Virus record (IMG/VR): IMGVR_UViG_3300032523_000245
Location: 1 to 40,510 of that record
Direction: 5' to 3' (one strand)
Length of the DNA stretch: 40,510 bases
Source of the DNA: a virus
In this document: piece after piece, positions 18,627-26,205 of the stretch
Position numbering within the stretch: position 1 is the stretch's first letter
How the letters are laid out: each line of letters opens with the position of its first letter
Translations under genes and position numbers: made by a program
Notes under the pieces: model-generated
Told to the model about the DNA's origin: nothing
Database searches by the model: none
What the model saw: the letters and a program-made list of their open reading frames with translations, nothing else

Positions 18627-20735
18627 ATGGCATATCAAGATCTACTAAAGGATACATCTAAACCAGATCCAAGCAACAAGGACTACTTTCTTGTAACGCT
18701 AACCGACATAGAGGTAAGTCAATCCTATCCAATTCAATTTAGATGGAAATATAATGATGGAACTTTTTCTCCATGGTCAGCAGTTAAAGTTGTAACAACG
18801 CCTGGAGAATCAAGTCCTAACACACCCTCTACTTTAACAGTTGTTGGAGGCGCTGGATTTTTAACAGTAACATGGGATGGGAATATCTCAACAGGTGCAG
18901 CTCTAACTAATTTTGATCGAGTAGATATTTATGTAAACGGGGCACCATTTAACGGCAGTAAACCAGCAGACTCATTTTTTTCAGCAGGCACAAAAACAAT
19001 TACTGCTCCAGCAGGCACATATATAGTTTCATCTTATGCAGTATCAAAATCTGGAAAATCATCAGCAATGAGTGCTGCAGTAACCAGAACAGTAACAGCT
19101 AACGTTCCCGCGGCATTGCCATCATTAACCCCATCTACGCCAACAGCTTCTTCTGTTTTAGGTGCTATACAATTATCTTGGAATGGAAAAACTTCAACAA
19201 ATACAGATCAGCCATACGGATTTAATGCAGCAAAAGTATATGTCGGTACGAGTGCAGGGTTTACTCCAATTAATACTGGAACTGCAGGCGCAAACCAAGT
19301 AGACGTTTTAAATTTTGCAAATGGCCAAAATACTTTAAATATTGGATTAGGAACACTTGTTAATGGAGTTGCTTTAGATCACGGTATTGATTACTACATT
19401 AAAATTGCTACAACTAATGGCACAGATACTTCAACAGCAGTTTCTGCAACTGGAAATCCAGTGCGGGTAGGACAAGTTCAAAATGGAAGTTTGATTACTG
19501 TGACTGCAGATAAAATCGATACAGGAACGTTGTCTTCTGGATCAATAATAACAGTTGGCTCAACTGCAGGAAAACATGTTAAATTATCTGGAACTGGAGA
19601 TCCTCTTACTATTTATGGAAGTGGCGGAACTGCTAATCCAGTATTAAGTTTTAATGGAGCTAAATTATCTATTGTAGGAGATGGAACATTTAGTGGAAAC
19701 TTAGTTATTGGATCTACATCAACTGCATCAGTATTCAAAGCAGAGCCTGCAACTGGAATATGGCTTGGAGATCAGTCTTATTCGTCTGCTCCATTTAGCG
19801 TAGCAGTAAACGGGGTTATTAAAGCTAACTCTGGAACTATTGGAGGATGGACATTAGGTTCAAGTTTTTTGCAAGGAAGCAACTTTGAAATAAATAGCTC
19901 TAACTCAACAATATATGTAGGCCCAACAAGTGGGTCACATATTAGAATAAGTGCGTCTAATGGTATAGCAACATACAATGGCGGAACTCAAACTAGCGGA
20001 TTTAATTTAGCAACAAATGGAACCTTAAGCTTATCTGGGGCAATTACTGCTACTTCTGGTAGTTTTACTGGATCTGTAATTACTTCAAATATATTAGCAA
20101 CAGGAGGAACTGTCGGAGGATGGACACTTTCACCTACATCTATATCTGCTGGAGGAACTACTTTATCTTCAAATGGATATTTAAGTTTTACTAATGCAGG
20201 TCCAGGAGCCCTTGTTTTAAATCAAGCAACTATATTTGAATCAGCTGGAACAGCGGGAACACCAGCAGGCTCATTAACTTTTAGCACAAGTAATAGTCCA
20301 AGGCAGATACATTTTTTTGATCAAAATGATCTTTCTGGAATTGTTTCAATAAATAAACAATTAAATTACCCTGGAATATCAACTGGAACAGGATCTACCG
20401 TTGTATATCTATCATCTAGCGGAAGAATAGGATACACAACATCTTCAAGAAAATTTAAAAATAACATACTTCAATTGCAATCTGGAACTTATGTAGATAA
20501 AGTTATAGAATTAGATCCAGTCTCTTTTGATTGGATAGACCAGCCAGAGGACATGCCCTATAAAATGAATTATGGCTTAATAGCTGAAGATGTCAGTGAA
20601 ATTCCAGTCATGGACAGTATAGTTAATTATAATGAAAATAATGAGCCAGTTAGCATATCTTATGAAAGACTCACCCCATTTTTGGTCATGGCTATAAAAG
20701 AAATTGCAGCAAGGCTTGACGCCCTTGAAGGGTAA
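18627..20735 (+). CDS. Tail fibre / spike with C-terminal S74 self-cleaving chaperone domain
   Basis: A 702-residue fibre. The N-terminal ~270 residues hold FnIII-like repeats (Y-P-I-Q-F-R-W-K-Y-N-D-G; L-T-V-T-W-D-G). The middle is a long run of G/S/T-rich short strands like a beta-helix shaft. The last ~97 residues are an intramolecular chaperone of the S74 family: S606-S607-R-K-F-K-N-N-I, then D-P-V-S-F-D-W, Y-G-L-I-A-E-D-V and a terminal helix A-I-K-E-I-A-A-R-L. In the family the domain trimerises the fibre and is released by Ser-Lys self-cleavage just before this serine. Host recognition is the likely role. Confidence 0.85.
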   Translation: MAYQDLLKDTSKPDPSNKDYFLVTLTDIEVSQSYPIQFRWKYNDGTFSPWSAVKVVTTPGESSPNTPSTLTVVGGAGFLTVTWDGNISTGAALTNFDRVDIYVNGAPFNGSKPADSFFSAGTKTITAPAGTYIVSSYAVSKSGKSSAMSAAVTRTVTANVPAALPSLTPSTPTASSVLGAIQLSWNGKTSTNTDQPYGFNAAKVYVGTSAGFTPINTGTAGANQVDVLNFANGQNTLNIGLGTLVNGVALDHGIDYYIKIATTNGTDTSTAVSATGNPVRVGQVQNGSLITVTADKIDTGTLSSGSIITVGSTAGKHVKLSGTGDPLTIYGSGGTANPVLSFNGAKLSIVGDGTFSGNLVIGSTSTASVFKAEPATGIWLGDQSYSSAPFSVAVNGVIKANSGTIGGWTLGSSFLQGSNFEINSSNSTIYVGPTSGSHIRISASNGIATYNGGTQTSGFNLATNGTLSLSGAITATSGSFTGSVITSNILATGGTVGGWTLSPTSISAGGTTLSSNGYLSFTNAGPGALVLNQATIFESAGTAGTPAGSLTFSTSNSPRQIHFFDQNDLSGIVSINKQLNYPGISTGTGSTVVYLSSSGRIGYTTSSRKFKNNILQLQSGTYVDKVIELDPVSFDWIDQPEDMPYKMNYGLIAEDVSEIPVMDSIVNYNENNEPVSISYERLTPFLVMAIKEIAARLDALEG

Positions 20736-20744
20736 TGGTACTAT
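20716..20744 (+). promoter_or_regulatory. Promoter for the three small genes after the fibre
   Basis: TTGACG at 20716-20721 and TACTAT at 20739-20744 are exactly 17 bases apart; TG at 20736-20737 adds an extended -10. The -35 lies inside the end of the fibre gene. Predicted start near 20751, 16 bases before ATG 20767. Confidence 0.62.
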
Positions 20745-20766
20745 TAGTCTCTATTAAGGGAGAACT

Positions 20767-20922
20767 ATGGCTAACAAAGCAGAATTAGTTGTTGCCGCTT
20801 TGCAACAACGTATAGGAGAAATCGTATCAACTTATGAAACTCAAATTGCAATTTTACGTGCAGAAATTACACAACTTGTTGAAAAAGATCAGGAAAAAAA
20901 CTCAACCTCAGACTCTAACTAG
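20767..20922 (+). CDS. Small coiled-coil protein, 51 residues
   Basis: ATG 20767 is preceded by AGGGAG at 20757-20762 and a consensus-like promoter. The product is one long amphipathic helix (residues ~5-40, I-G-E-I-V-S-T-Y-E-T-Q-I-A-I-L-R-A-E-I) and a polar tail. The stop TAG is at 20920-20922. A longer frame in another register (from 20834) overlaps it, but the promoter, ribosome site and coiled-coil pattern favour this one. Function unknown; its position behind the fibre suggests a virion accessory or fibre assembly protein. Confidence 0.7.
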   Translation: MANKAELVVAALQQRIGEIVSTYETQIAILRAEITQLVEKDQEKNSTSDSN

Positions 20923-20929
20923 TCCAGTA

Positions 20930-21277
20930 ATGCTGCCGTCAGGATTGGCAGTAAAGACAGACAGTGGAGTTTATTGGGTAAAAGACGATAAAAGGTTTAA
21001 GCTTATATCTAATCGTGCCGCTAAGTCCTGGTCATTTCCAACCGTTTTAGCAACCGATAAAGCAGTTGCTGGAATAAAGATAGTTGGAAAGCTAGGGTTC
21101 AGAGACGGTACTTTGATAAAGAACATAGCCGATGGTAAAATATATTTAATATCGCAAAACAAACGTAGACATATTGTAAGCCCAGATTCTTTTGAAAAGT
21201 ATGGTCTTAATAGATCTGATATCGTTGAGGTTAGTGATTCAGAAGTTAATATGCATGACCTAGGAGAAAACTTATAA
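20930..21277 (+). CDS. Hypothetical beta-repeat protein
   Basis: I choose ATG 20930 (115 residues), eight bases after the small coiled-coil gene, over an in-frame ATG at 20834 whose first 32 residues would overlap that gene. Two related segments are seen: V-K-D-D-K-R-F-K-L-I-S-N and I-A-D-G-K-I-Y-L-I-S-Q-N-K-R-R-H-I-V, then S-P-D-S-F-E-K-Y-G-L. Such 'G-x-x-x-x-I-x-x-x-x-x-F-x-x-x-G' beta repeats recur in extracellular and phage tail proteins, often in lysin- or wall-linked proteins. Function unknown; a virion role is inferred from position. Ends in a TAATG overlap. Confidence 0.65.
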   Translation: MLPSGLAVKTDSGVYWVKDDKRFKLISNRAAKSWSFPTVLATDKAVAGIKIVGKLGFRDGTLIKNIADGKIYLISQNKRRHIVSPDSFEKYGLNRSDIVEVSDSEVNMHDLGENL

Positions 21278-21669
21278 TGGCCGATTTAATACCAGTTACC
21301 TTTAATGAGGGAGAGCCCCTAGACGTTAGCAAGTTAAATAATCTTAGACTTAACCAAGTAACCACATATCAGATTGCTTCAAGTTTACAGAACTCAACAA
21401 TAGATGGTAAAACAGTTCCAATGATAGATTATGGATCAGTAAACGTAGTTACTAAACTAGGATCTTCTGCTGCAGTAAGTTTGCCAATTAATCCTAATTT
21501 TACTGGAACCCCCACATTTATTGTTTCAATAGGTGGTGGATCAGTTGGATCAGCAATTGCTATCCCACGTGTAATTGGACAATCTGGAAGCAACCCTCAG
21601 GTGGTAGTTAACTCTACAAAAGAAGTAGGAACAATACAAGTAAATTATATAGCAATACAAAACAAATAG
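21277..21669 (+). CDS. Hypothetical virion-associated protein
   Basis: A 130-residue beta-rich protein. The N-terminal third (P-V-T-F-N-E-G-E-P-L-D-V-S-K-L-N-N-L) resembles the linker that begins many phage fibre or appendage proteins; the rest is G/S/V/I rich and could form a small jelly-roll. It starts in a TAATG overlap and is the last gene of the structural block. The next signal is the promoter of the replication block, beginning 14 bases after its stop. A receptor-binding or appendage role is possible but not shown. Confidence 0.6.
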   Translation: MADLIPVTFNEGEPLDVSKLNNLRLNQVTTYQIASSLQNSTIDGKTVPMIDYGSVNVVTKLGSSAAVSLPINPNFTGTPTFIVSIGGGSVGSAIAIPRVIGQSGSNPQVVVNSTKEVGTIQVNYIAIQNK

Positions 21670-21682
21670 ACTCAACCAGTAC

Positions 21683-21710
21683 TTGACACCCCAATCAAAT
21701 ATGTTACAAT
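21683..21710 (+). promoter_or_regulatory. Strong promoter of the replication block with operator-like repeat
   Basis: TTGACA at 21683-21688 (perfect -35), 16 bases, TACAAT at 21705-21710, with TG at 21702-21703. This is the closest match to the sigma-70 consensus in the window. ATGTTAC at 21701-21707 and GTAACAT at 21717-21723 form a 7-bp inverted repeat with a 9-base centre spanning the -10 and the start point, so a dimeric regulator could block the promoter. Confidence 0.75.
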
Positions 21711-21719
21711 TACCTTGTA

Positions 21720-21754
21720 ACATTAAAGTCACAATTTTGTGACTTTTTTAATGT
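21720..21754 (+). terminator. Terminator-like hairpin in the leader of the replication block
   Basis: AAAGTCACA at 21725-21733 pairs with TGTGACTTT at 21738-21746 across ATTT, followed by TTT. The stem can extend to ACATT/AATGT at the base (21720-21754) if three T are bulged. It can end structural transcripts but also lies inside the leader from the promoter at 21683, a possible attenuator. AAGGA follows at 21755-21759. Confidence 0.68.
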
Positions 21755-21765
21755 AAGGATATTAA

Positions 21766-22581
21766 ATGTCTAACGACTTAAAATGGATGCTGTCTTCAGA
21801 TCAACAGTTTCCATATCAAGATGATAAAATGATCGAGCTTTGGTTTAAGGTTATGAAGTGGTTTAAGCCAGACGTAGTAGATTATCTTGGCGATACAGAT
21901 GATCAGGCTTGCTACAGTAGATTCACAGAGGGAAAGCCAACAGAATTTTTAAAAGCGTATAAGAATGATGATGTAACAAACGATTTAGAATTAATGCTAA
22001 AAGACATGAAGTTTGAAGCAAGTGGTGCTCGTGAATTTTATGAAAGAACAAGAAAGATGCTTCCTAATGCACAACTGTTTTCAGCCTTAGGAAATCATGA
22101 TATTAGAATTTTTGATTATTTAGATAAGAAAATTCCTGAGTATGCAAAGCACGTTACTCCAGAAGCTTTATGGAGTTTAGACTCATTAGGATATGACTAC
22201 ATTTATTATAACGAATTACCTAAGCGCCGTTTTGGAGATATCCATGTTCACCACGGAATGTCAATTGCAGCCACAGGTTCTGCTAGAAAAGATATGGAAG
22301 ACATGCAGGTATCTTTAATTAGAGGTCACTCTCACAGAATTGCTTCGCACATGGTTACCTATGAACTTAGAAATAAGGGCAAGGGAGAAACTCTTCGTGG
22401 ATATGAGATTGGACACATGTGTGATGAAAAAGGTCCAGGAATGAAGTATACTCAACATCATGACTGGCAAAAGGGATTTGCTATTGCTCATATAGAGAAC
22501 GGAAAGTATCCTCATGTTAACATGATTCATGTATCTCCAGACTATACTTGTGTTGTAGATGGGAAAGTGTTTAAACTATAA
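21766..22581 (+). CDS. Calcineurin-like metallophosphoesterase
   Basis: A 271-residue protein with the metal-site motifs of the family in order: D12 (S-S-D-Q-Q), G42-D43-T-D-D, G109-N110-H111-D112, H162-H163-G164 and G187-H188-S189-H190. The first motif lacks the usual second histidine (D-x-H is D-Q here), which also occurs in some phage members. These enzymes cleave phosphoester bonds using two metals; the substrate (DNA ends, nucleotides, signalling molecules or protein phosphate) cannot be told. It is the first gene after the strongest promoter and uses many CGT codons, so it is probably made early and abundantly. Confidence 0.87.
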   Translation: MSNDLKWMLSSDQQFPYQDDKMIELWFKVMKWFKPDVVDYLGDTDDQACYSRFTEGKPTEFLKAYKNDDVTNDLELMLKDMKFEASGAREFYERTRKMLPNAQLFSALGNHDIRIFDYLDKKIPEYAKHVTPEALWSLDSLGYDYIYYNELPKRRFGDIHVHHGMSIAATGSARKDMEDMQVSLIRGHSHRIASHMVTYELRNKGKGETLRGYEIGHMCDEKGPGMKYTQHHDWQKGFAIAHIENGKYPHVNMIHVSPDYTCVVDGKVFKL

Positions 22582-22766
22582 TGCAGTGTCAAAAATGTAC
22601 GGGCAGGGTTTTTGTGGACAGAGTTTTTTCACAGAAACTACATATAGAACTTTTTTGCATAATGTGTGGAAAAAGGTGGATGATAAACAAAGAGACGAAT
22701 GCGTTTGCTAAATGGTTAGAGAAAAAAGACAGGGACCACGCAAAAAGTTACTCTATTTCTTCTTAA
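22581..22766 (+). CDS. Small zinc-ribbon protein
   Basis: A 61-residue protein with C3-x2-C6 and C26-x2-C29, the two knuckles of a zinc ribbon, followed by a basic aromatic segment (GKRWMINKE) and a polar tail. It begins in a TAATG overlap with the phosphoesterase gene, so the two are probably co-translated. Zinc ribbons of this size commonly bind DNA, RNA or a partner enzyme. The specific role is unknown. The last 55 bases overlap the next gene. Confidence 0.72.
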   Translation: MQCQKCTGRVFVDRVFSQKLHIELFCIMCGKRWMINKETNAFAKWLEKKDRDHAKSYSISS

Positions 22767-23194
22767 ACGAAAAAATACATAAAGTAATTAAGTCCTCAAA
22801 AGCTAAGGACGAATTGATTGCCTGGTGCTACCCAGACAAAAAAAGAGTTCTATATTCCTACTCACAAGTAAAGAGCAACATGTCTGGCGCATATTCAGTT
22901 ATACAAGTAGCTAAAATGTTAAACCGTACACGTGTTAGCATACAGAGATATATACTAGATGGTAAAATTTCTCAACCTCAAAAGCTATATTCAATTGGCA
23001 ACCCAGACGGACCATGGAGCAAGATCATGCTTAGCGAGTCCGATATATACCAATTGCACCAATTTGTCCTAGAGGCAGGGTATACAAAAGACTTTCCTTC
23101 ACGTGCAGAGCTGACGGCTCTTCTCAAACACAACTTAATATTGTATACTAAGACAGAAGAAGGTAATTTTGTACCCATATGGAAGGCGGAATAA
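22712..23194 (+). CDS. Helix-turn-helix DNA-binding protein
   Basis: A 160-residue basic protein. Residues ~61-92 (Y-S-V-I-Q-V-A-K-M-L-N-R-T-R-V-S-I-Q-R-Y) match an excisionase/MerR-type helix-turn-helix, with the recognition helix V-S-I-Q-R-Y and the wing containing I-S-Q-P. The N-terminal 60 residues are basic and the C-terminal half is helical. No clear ribosome site precedes ATG 22712, which overlaps the zinc-ribbon gene by 55 bases, so reinitiation is likely. It could be a regulator of the replication block or an origin-binding protein; both are inferences. Confidence 0.68.
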   Translation: MVREKRQGPRKKLLYFFLNEKIHKVIKSSKAKDELIAWCYPDKKRVLYSYSQVKSNMSGAYSVIQVAKMLNRTRVSIQRYILDGKISQPQKLYSIGNPDGPWSKIMLSESDIYQLHQFVLEAGYTKDFPSRAELTALLKHNLILYTKTEEGNFVPIWKAE

Positions 23195-23403
23195 TGTCGG
23201 AGACAAGAGTCAAGGTGGACTTGTCATTCACACGCAATCTAGGAAACTATGAAAGCATTAGAATTAATATAGGCGTAGAAGACGATATTCGTCATGGAGA
23301 AAACGTAGACACAGCAACCGAAAGAGTATATAAGTTTGTAGAGAGTAAGCTAATTGAAAAAACTCGTGAGGTTGAGCAGGAATTAAAAAATGTCAAACAG
23401 TAA
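23194..23403 (+). CDS. Small conserved-looking protein of the replication block
   Basis: ATG 23194 is chosen over ATG 23179 because it forms a TAATG overlap and has GGCGGA at the right distance. The 69 residues hold a beta-rich N-terminal half (V-K-V-D-L-S-F-T-R-N-L-G-N-Y-E-S-I-R-I) and a long C-terminal helix (A-T-E-R-V-Y-K-F-V-E-S-K-L-I-E-K). Small proteins of this plan are frequent near phage replication genes, but I do not recognise a named family. No catalytic motif is visible. It overlaps the following gene by 14 bases. Confidence 0.6.
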   Translation: MSETRVKVDLSFTRNLGNYESIRINIGVEDDIRHGENVDTATERVYKFVESKLIEKTREVEQELKNVKQ

Positions 23404-23710
23404 AGAGCCATATATTTTGTTAACTCATTATCACAATTTATATAAAACAAAATATGGTAAGGCTCCTGTTATAAATAAGTTTAGAGAAAAATGGGGAATG
23501 CAGGACGTGATAGATAGCGTAGGGTTTGACAGAACAAAAAGTTTATTAGATTACTATTTTACAACTGGTAAAAACGGACACCCGTTACAGTTTTTCTATT
23601 ATAATTTTGACAAGATAGATCAGGTTAATAAAGAAGCTGAAAAAGACAAAGAGAATAGAAAAAGATTAAGAGAAGCTACTAAAAAAATGGTGGAAGAAGG
23701 AGTAGAGTGA
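23390..23710 (+). CDS. Hypothetical protein upstream of helicase, possible loader
   Basis: A 106-residue protein, basic and mainly helical, with F-R-E-K-W-G-M-Q-D-V-I-D-S-V-G-F at ~32-46 and a highly charged C-terminal helix (K-E-A-E-K-D-K-E-N-R-K-R-L). It is directly upstream of, and overlaps by GTGA, the DnaB-type helicase gene. Helicase loaders or replisome organisers often occupy this place in phages, so a loader is a reasonable guess. No ATPase motif is present, so it would not be a DnaC-type loader. Function unproven. Confidence 0.6.
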   Translation: MSNSKEPYILLTHYHNLYKTKYGKAPVINKFREKWGMQDVIDSVGFDRTKSLLDYYFTTGKNGHPLQFFYYNFDKIDQVNKEAEKDKENRKRLREATKKMVEEGVE

Positions 23711-24945
23711 ATACAGAAGCAACCCTAATATCCGCTGTATGTAAAAACAAAGACATAAGCACCCTACTTGCAGATAACGTAGATGAACTATTTACTTCTC
23801 ATAGAGATATTTGGGAAGGCCTAAAGTCCTATTACTACAAGTTTAAAGCAGTGCCAGAGGTGGGAGTACTGCAAGATAAGTTTAAAGACTTTGAGCCAGA
23901 CTCTAATATAAAAGCCGAAACAGGTTATTACTTAGATACACTAAAGAATGAATACCTGTCTGCTAGACTTAAAAGCATTATGCTTAAGGGCGGATCTTTA
24001 TTAAAAGAAGAGGCTGCCTCAAGAGTTCTTTCTCAAATGCAGATTCAATTAGCTGGTCTTTCTAAATTTACCAACAATGTTCGTGACTTAGATGTTATAG
24101 ATTTAGAATCAGCAGAGAGACACTTTCAGTCAGTAAAAGAACGCTCTGCGGTAATGGGAGGAAGTCCAGGAATATTAACTGGGTTTAAAGCAATCGATGC
24201 TGCTTATCCTACGGGTATGGCACCAGGACATTTAATTGTTGCTATTGGTTGGCCAGGAAAAGGAAAGACATGGTTTACATCTTATTTAGCATGCAAGGCT
24301 TGGGAGCAAGGATTTAAACCAATGATCGTATCCCTTGAAATGTCTCCAGAAAATATGCGTGACCGTATTTATACAATGCTTGGCTCTGGTCTATTCCGTG
24401 CCAGCGATCTATCTCGTGGAGATATAAACATAGATACTTTTAAATCATGGGGTAAAGAAAAGTTTGAAGGAAAGAACTCATTCGTACTTGTTTCAAACGA
24501 AGGAACCTCAGAAGTAACTCCTGCAACTATTCAGGGAAAGATAGATCAGCATAAGCCAGACTTAGTTATCCTTGACTATCACCAATTATTTAATGATAAT
24601 AAGCGAAGCAACTCTGAAGTAGAGCGTAACCGTAACATATCTCGTGAGTTTAAACTACTTGCAGTATCTAACAACATTCCAGTAATTGATATTACTGCAG
24701 CAACTGCAGATGATATATCTGATCAGGATAATCCGCCAATGATGAGTCAAGTAGCTTGGTCAAAGGCAATTGAGTACGATGCTGATATGGCTATGGCAGT
24801 TCACAGATATCCAGGAACTAACATGATTGAAATTGTAAGTAGAAAGAATAGACATGGACACGAGTTTGATTTCTACCTAGATTGGGATATCAATAAAGGA
24901 ATTATTAAAGAATTGTACGATTATGTACCAACACAGACAAATTAA
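23707..24945 (+). CDS. dnaB: DnaB-like replicative DNA helicase
   Basis: A 412-residue RecA-fold helicase starting at GTG 23707 in a GTGA overlap. The N-terminal ~120 residues match the small helical DnaB domain. The motor domain has Walker A G181-W-P-G-K-G-K-T188, the glutamate after beta-2 (V-S-L-E211-M), Walker B I-L-D-Y-H at ~285-289, and R-x-R-H-G near 380 for the arginine finger region. It would form a hexamer unwinding DNA ahead of the phage polymerase and recruit the primase encoded just downstream. Slightly shorter than cellular DnaB (~450-470), as is usual in phages. Confidence 0.92.
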   Translation: MNTEATLISAVCKNKDISTLLADNVDELFTSHRDIWEGLKSYYYKFKAVPEVGVLQDKFKDFEPDSNIKAETGYYLDTLKNEYLSARLKSIMLKGGSLLKEEAASRVLSQMQIQLAGLSKFTNNVRDLDVIDLESAERHFQSVKERSAVMGGSPGILTGFKAIDAAYPTGMAPGHLIVAIGWPGKGKTWFTSYLACKAWEQGFKPMIVSLEMSPENMRDRIYTMLGSGLFRASDLSRGDINIDTFKSWGKEKFEGKNSFVLVSNEGTSEVTPATIQGKIDQHKPDLVILDYHQLFNDNKRSNSEVERNRNISREFKLLAVSNNIPVIDITAATADDISDQDNPPMMSQVAWSKAIEYDADMAMAVHRYPGTNMIEIVSRKNRHGHEFDFYLDWDINKGIIKELYDYVPTQTN

Positions 24946-25228
24946 AAAGTTTCAAATATCTGTTAATTTTTTAGATGACTCAGATATGATTAGGATAAGG
25001 AATCAGTACGAAAATTTATTAGTTGGCAAAATGAAAGAGCAGGGCTACGTTAGAGTGCTTGACATAGACACTGCATTTTCTGTAGAATTTACTGGCGAGA
25101 CCTGGCAGTTTCTTATGACTATTCAGGGCATATATGTAGGAAGGAGGAAAGCATGGCAATCAGAGGGAGTTACACAGGGAAAGTTAATTCCACGCAATAC
25201 ACCCAAGGTCACATCAAGTCGGTCTTAA
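24923..25228 (+). CDS. Hypothetical protein between helicase and primase
   Basis: A 101-residue protein whose ATG lies within the last 23 bases of the helicase gene and whose end overlaps the primase gene by 76 bases. The first ~75 residues look like a real domain: Q-I-S-V-N-F-L-D-D-S-D-M-I-R-I-R and F-L-M-T-I-Q-G-I-Y-V-G-R-R. The last 25 residues are polar and are read in a different frame from the primase start, probably tolerated because the primase N-terminus is also flexible. No family recognised. Confidence 0.55.
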   Translation: MYQHRQIKKFQISVNFLDDSDMIRIRNQYENLLVGKMKEQGYVRVLDIDTAFSVEFTGETWQFLMTIQGIYVGRRKAWQSEGVTQGKLIPRNTPKVTSSRS

Positions 25229-26151
25229 AAGAGATAGGCTTAGATATATCTGGAGAAACGTCTAATGACTTTTTATGCTATTGCCCCTTTCATTCCAATA
25301 GACATACTTCAAGCTTTAGCGTAAGCAAAGAGTACGGCGCATTCATATGCTTTAATCCTGCATGTGGAGAGTCAGGAACATTAATAGAGTTAATAAAAAG
25401 AGTTTTAAACAAAAATGACTTTCAGGCTATGAGGCTTGTGTTCTCTAAACAAGAAGAGGCTCTGGATAACTTTGAAGAAATTATGGCGGAGATGTTTAAA
25501 GATAAGCCAGACTTTGTTGAGTTCCCACAATCTAAAATAAATGAATTATCTACTAGCCTTACATTAAACAAGGTGGCAAGAGATTACTTTGTGTCTCGTG
25601 GTATTAATGAATTATCAATGTCTCATTTCGAACTTGGGTATTCAGAAAATCAGAACATGGTTACTGTACCAGTTCACACGCTAGACGGATTACCAATTGG
25701 TTTAGTTGGTAGATCTATAGAGGGAAAGTCTTTTAAGAATAGTACAAACCTGCCTAAGAGCAAAACGCTATTTAATATTCACCGTGCTAAAAAAATAGGA
25801 GACCATGTAATAATTGTAGAGTCAAGCTTTGATGCAATCCGCGTTCATCAGGCTGGCTTCCCAAACGTAGTGGCTACCCTAGGCGGATTCTTGTCTACCG
25901 ATCAGCACAATTTGCTGAACAGACATTTTAATAAAATAACTATTATGACGGATAATGACCTAGCTGGAAGAGAGCTTGGTTCGGGAATAGCCTACAAGTT
26001 AAAGAATAAAGACATCTTGTGGAGTTCTTTTGAATATGGTAAGATATATCCTCATGATGCAAAAGATGCAGGCGACATGACTGATGAAGAAATTAAAACC
26101 TGTGTTAAAAATTCTGTATCCAATATAGAATACAGATCTTGGAACTCGTGA
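25153..26151 (+). CDS. dnaG: DnaG-type DNA primase
   Basis: A 332-residue primase with a strong AGGAGG at 25142-25147 before ATG 25153. The zinc-binding domain is at ~42-75: C44-P-F-H47 and C66-F-N-P-A-C71-G. The TOPRIM domain holds the metal-binding E223 (V-E-S-S-F-D) and D267-N-D269. It is much shorter than cellular DnaG (~600) because the C-terminal helicase-binding domain is missing or reduced, as in many phages. It would make RNA primers for the DnaB helicase and polymerase encoded on each side. Confidence 0.9.
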   Translation: MAIRGSYTGKVNSTQYTQGHIKSVLKEIGLDISGETSNDFLCYCPFHSNRHTSSFSVSKEYGAFICFNPACGESGTLIELIKRVLNKNDFQAMRLVFSKQEEALDNFEEIMAEMFKDKPDFVEFPQSKINELSTSLTLNKVARDYFVSRGINELSMSHFELGYSENQNMVTVPVHTLDGLPIGLVGRSIEGKSFKNSTNLPKSKTLFNIHRAKKIGDHVIIVESSFDAIRVHQAGFPNVVATLGGFLSTDQHNLLNRHFNKITIMTDNDLAGRELGSGIAYKLKNKDILWSSFEYGKIYPHDAKDAGDMTDEEIKTCVKNSVSNIEYRSWNS

Positions 26152-26157
26152 TATGAT
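26129..26157 (+). promoter_or_regulatory. Extended -10 promoter for the ssDNA-binding gene
   Basis: TATGAT at 26152-26157 with TG at 26149-26150; weak -35 AATACA at 26129-26134 with 17-base spacing. The leader (from ~26164) has a small hairpin GATGG 26167-26171 / CCATC 26179-26183, then AAGGAG at 26191-26196. A separate promoter would suit an abundant ssDNA-binding protein. Confidence 0.45.
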
Positions 26158-26205
26158 AAAACTACAGATGGATTTATACCATCAACTACAAAGGAGAATA
26201 TATAA

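Noticed and set aside
20834-20929. Upstream extension of the gene at 20930 from ATG 20834
   Set aside because: It would overlap the promoter-linked 51-codon gene in another frame and adds a lysine/leucine-rich stretch of low-quality composition; not fully excluded.
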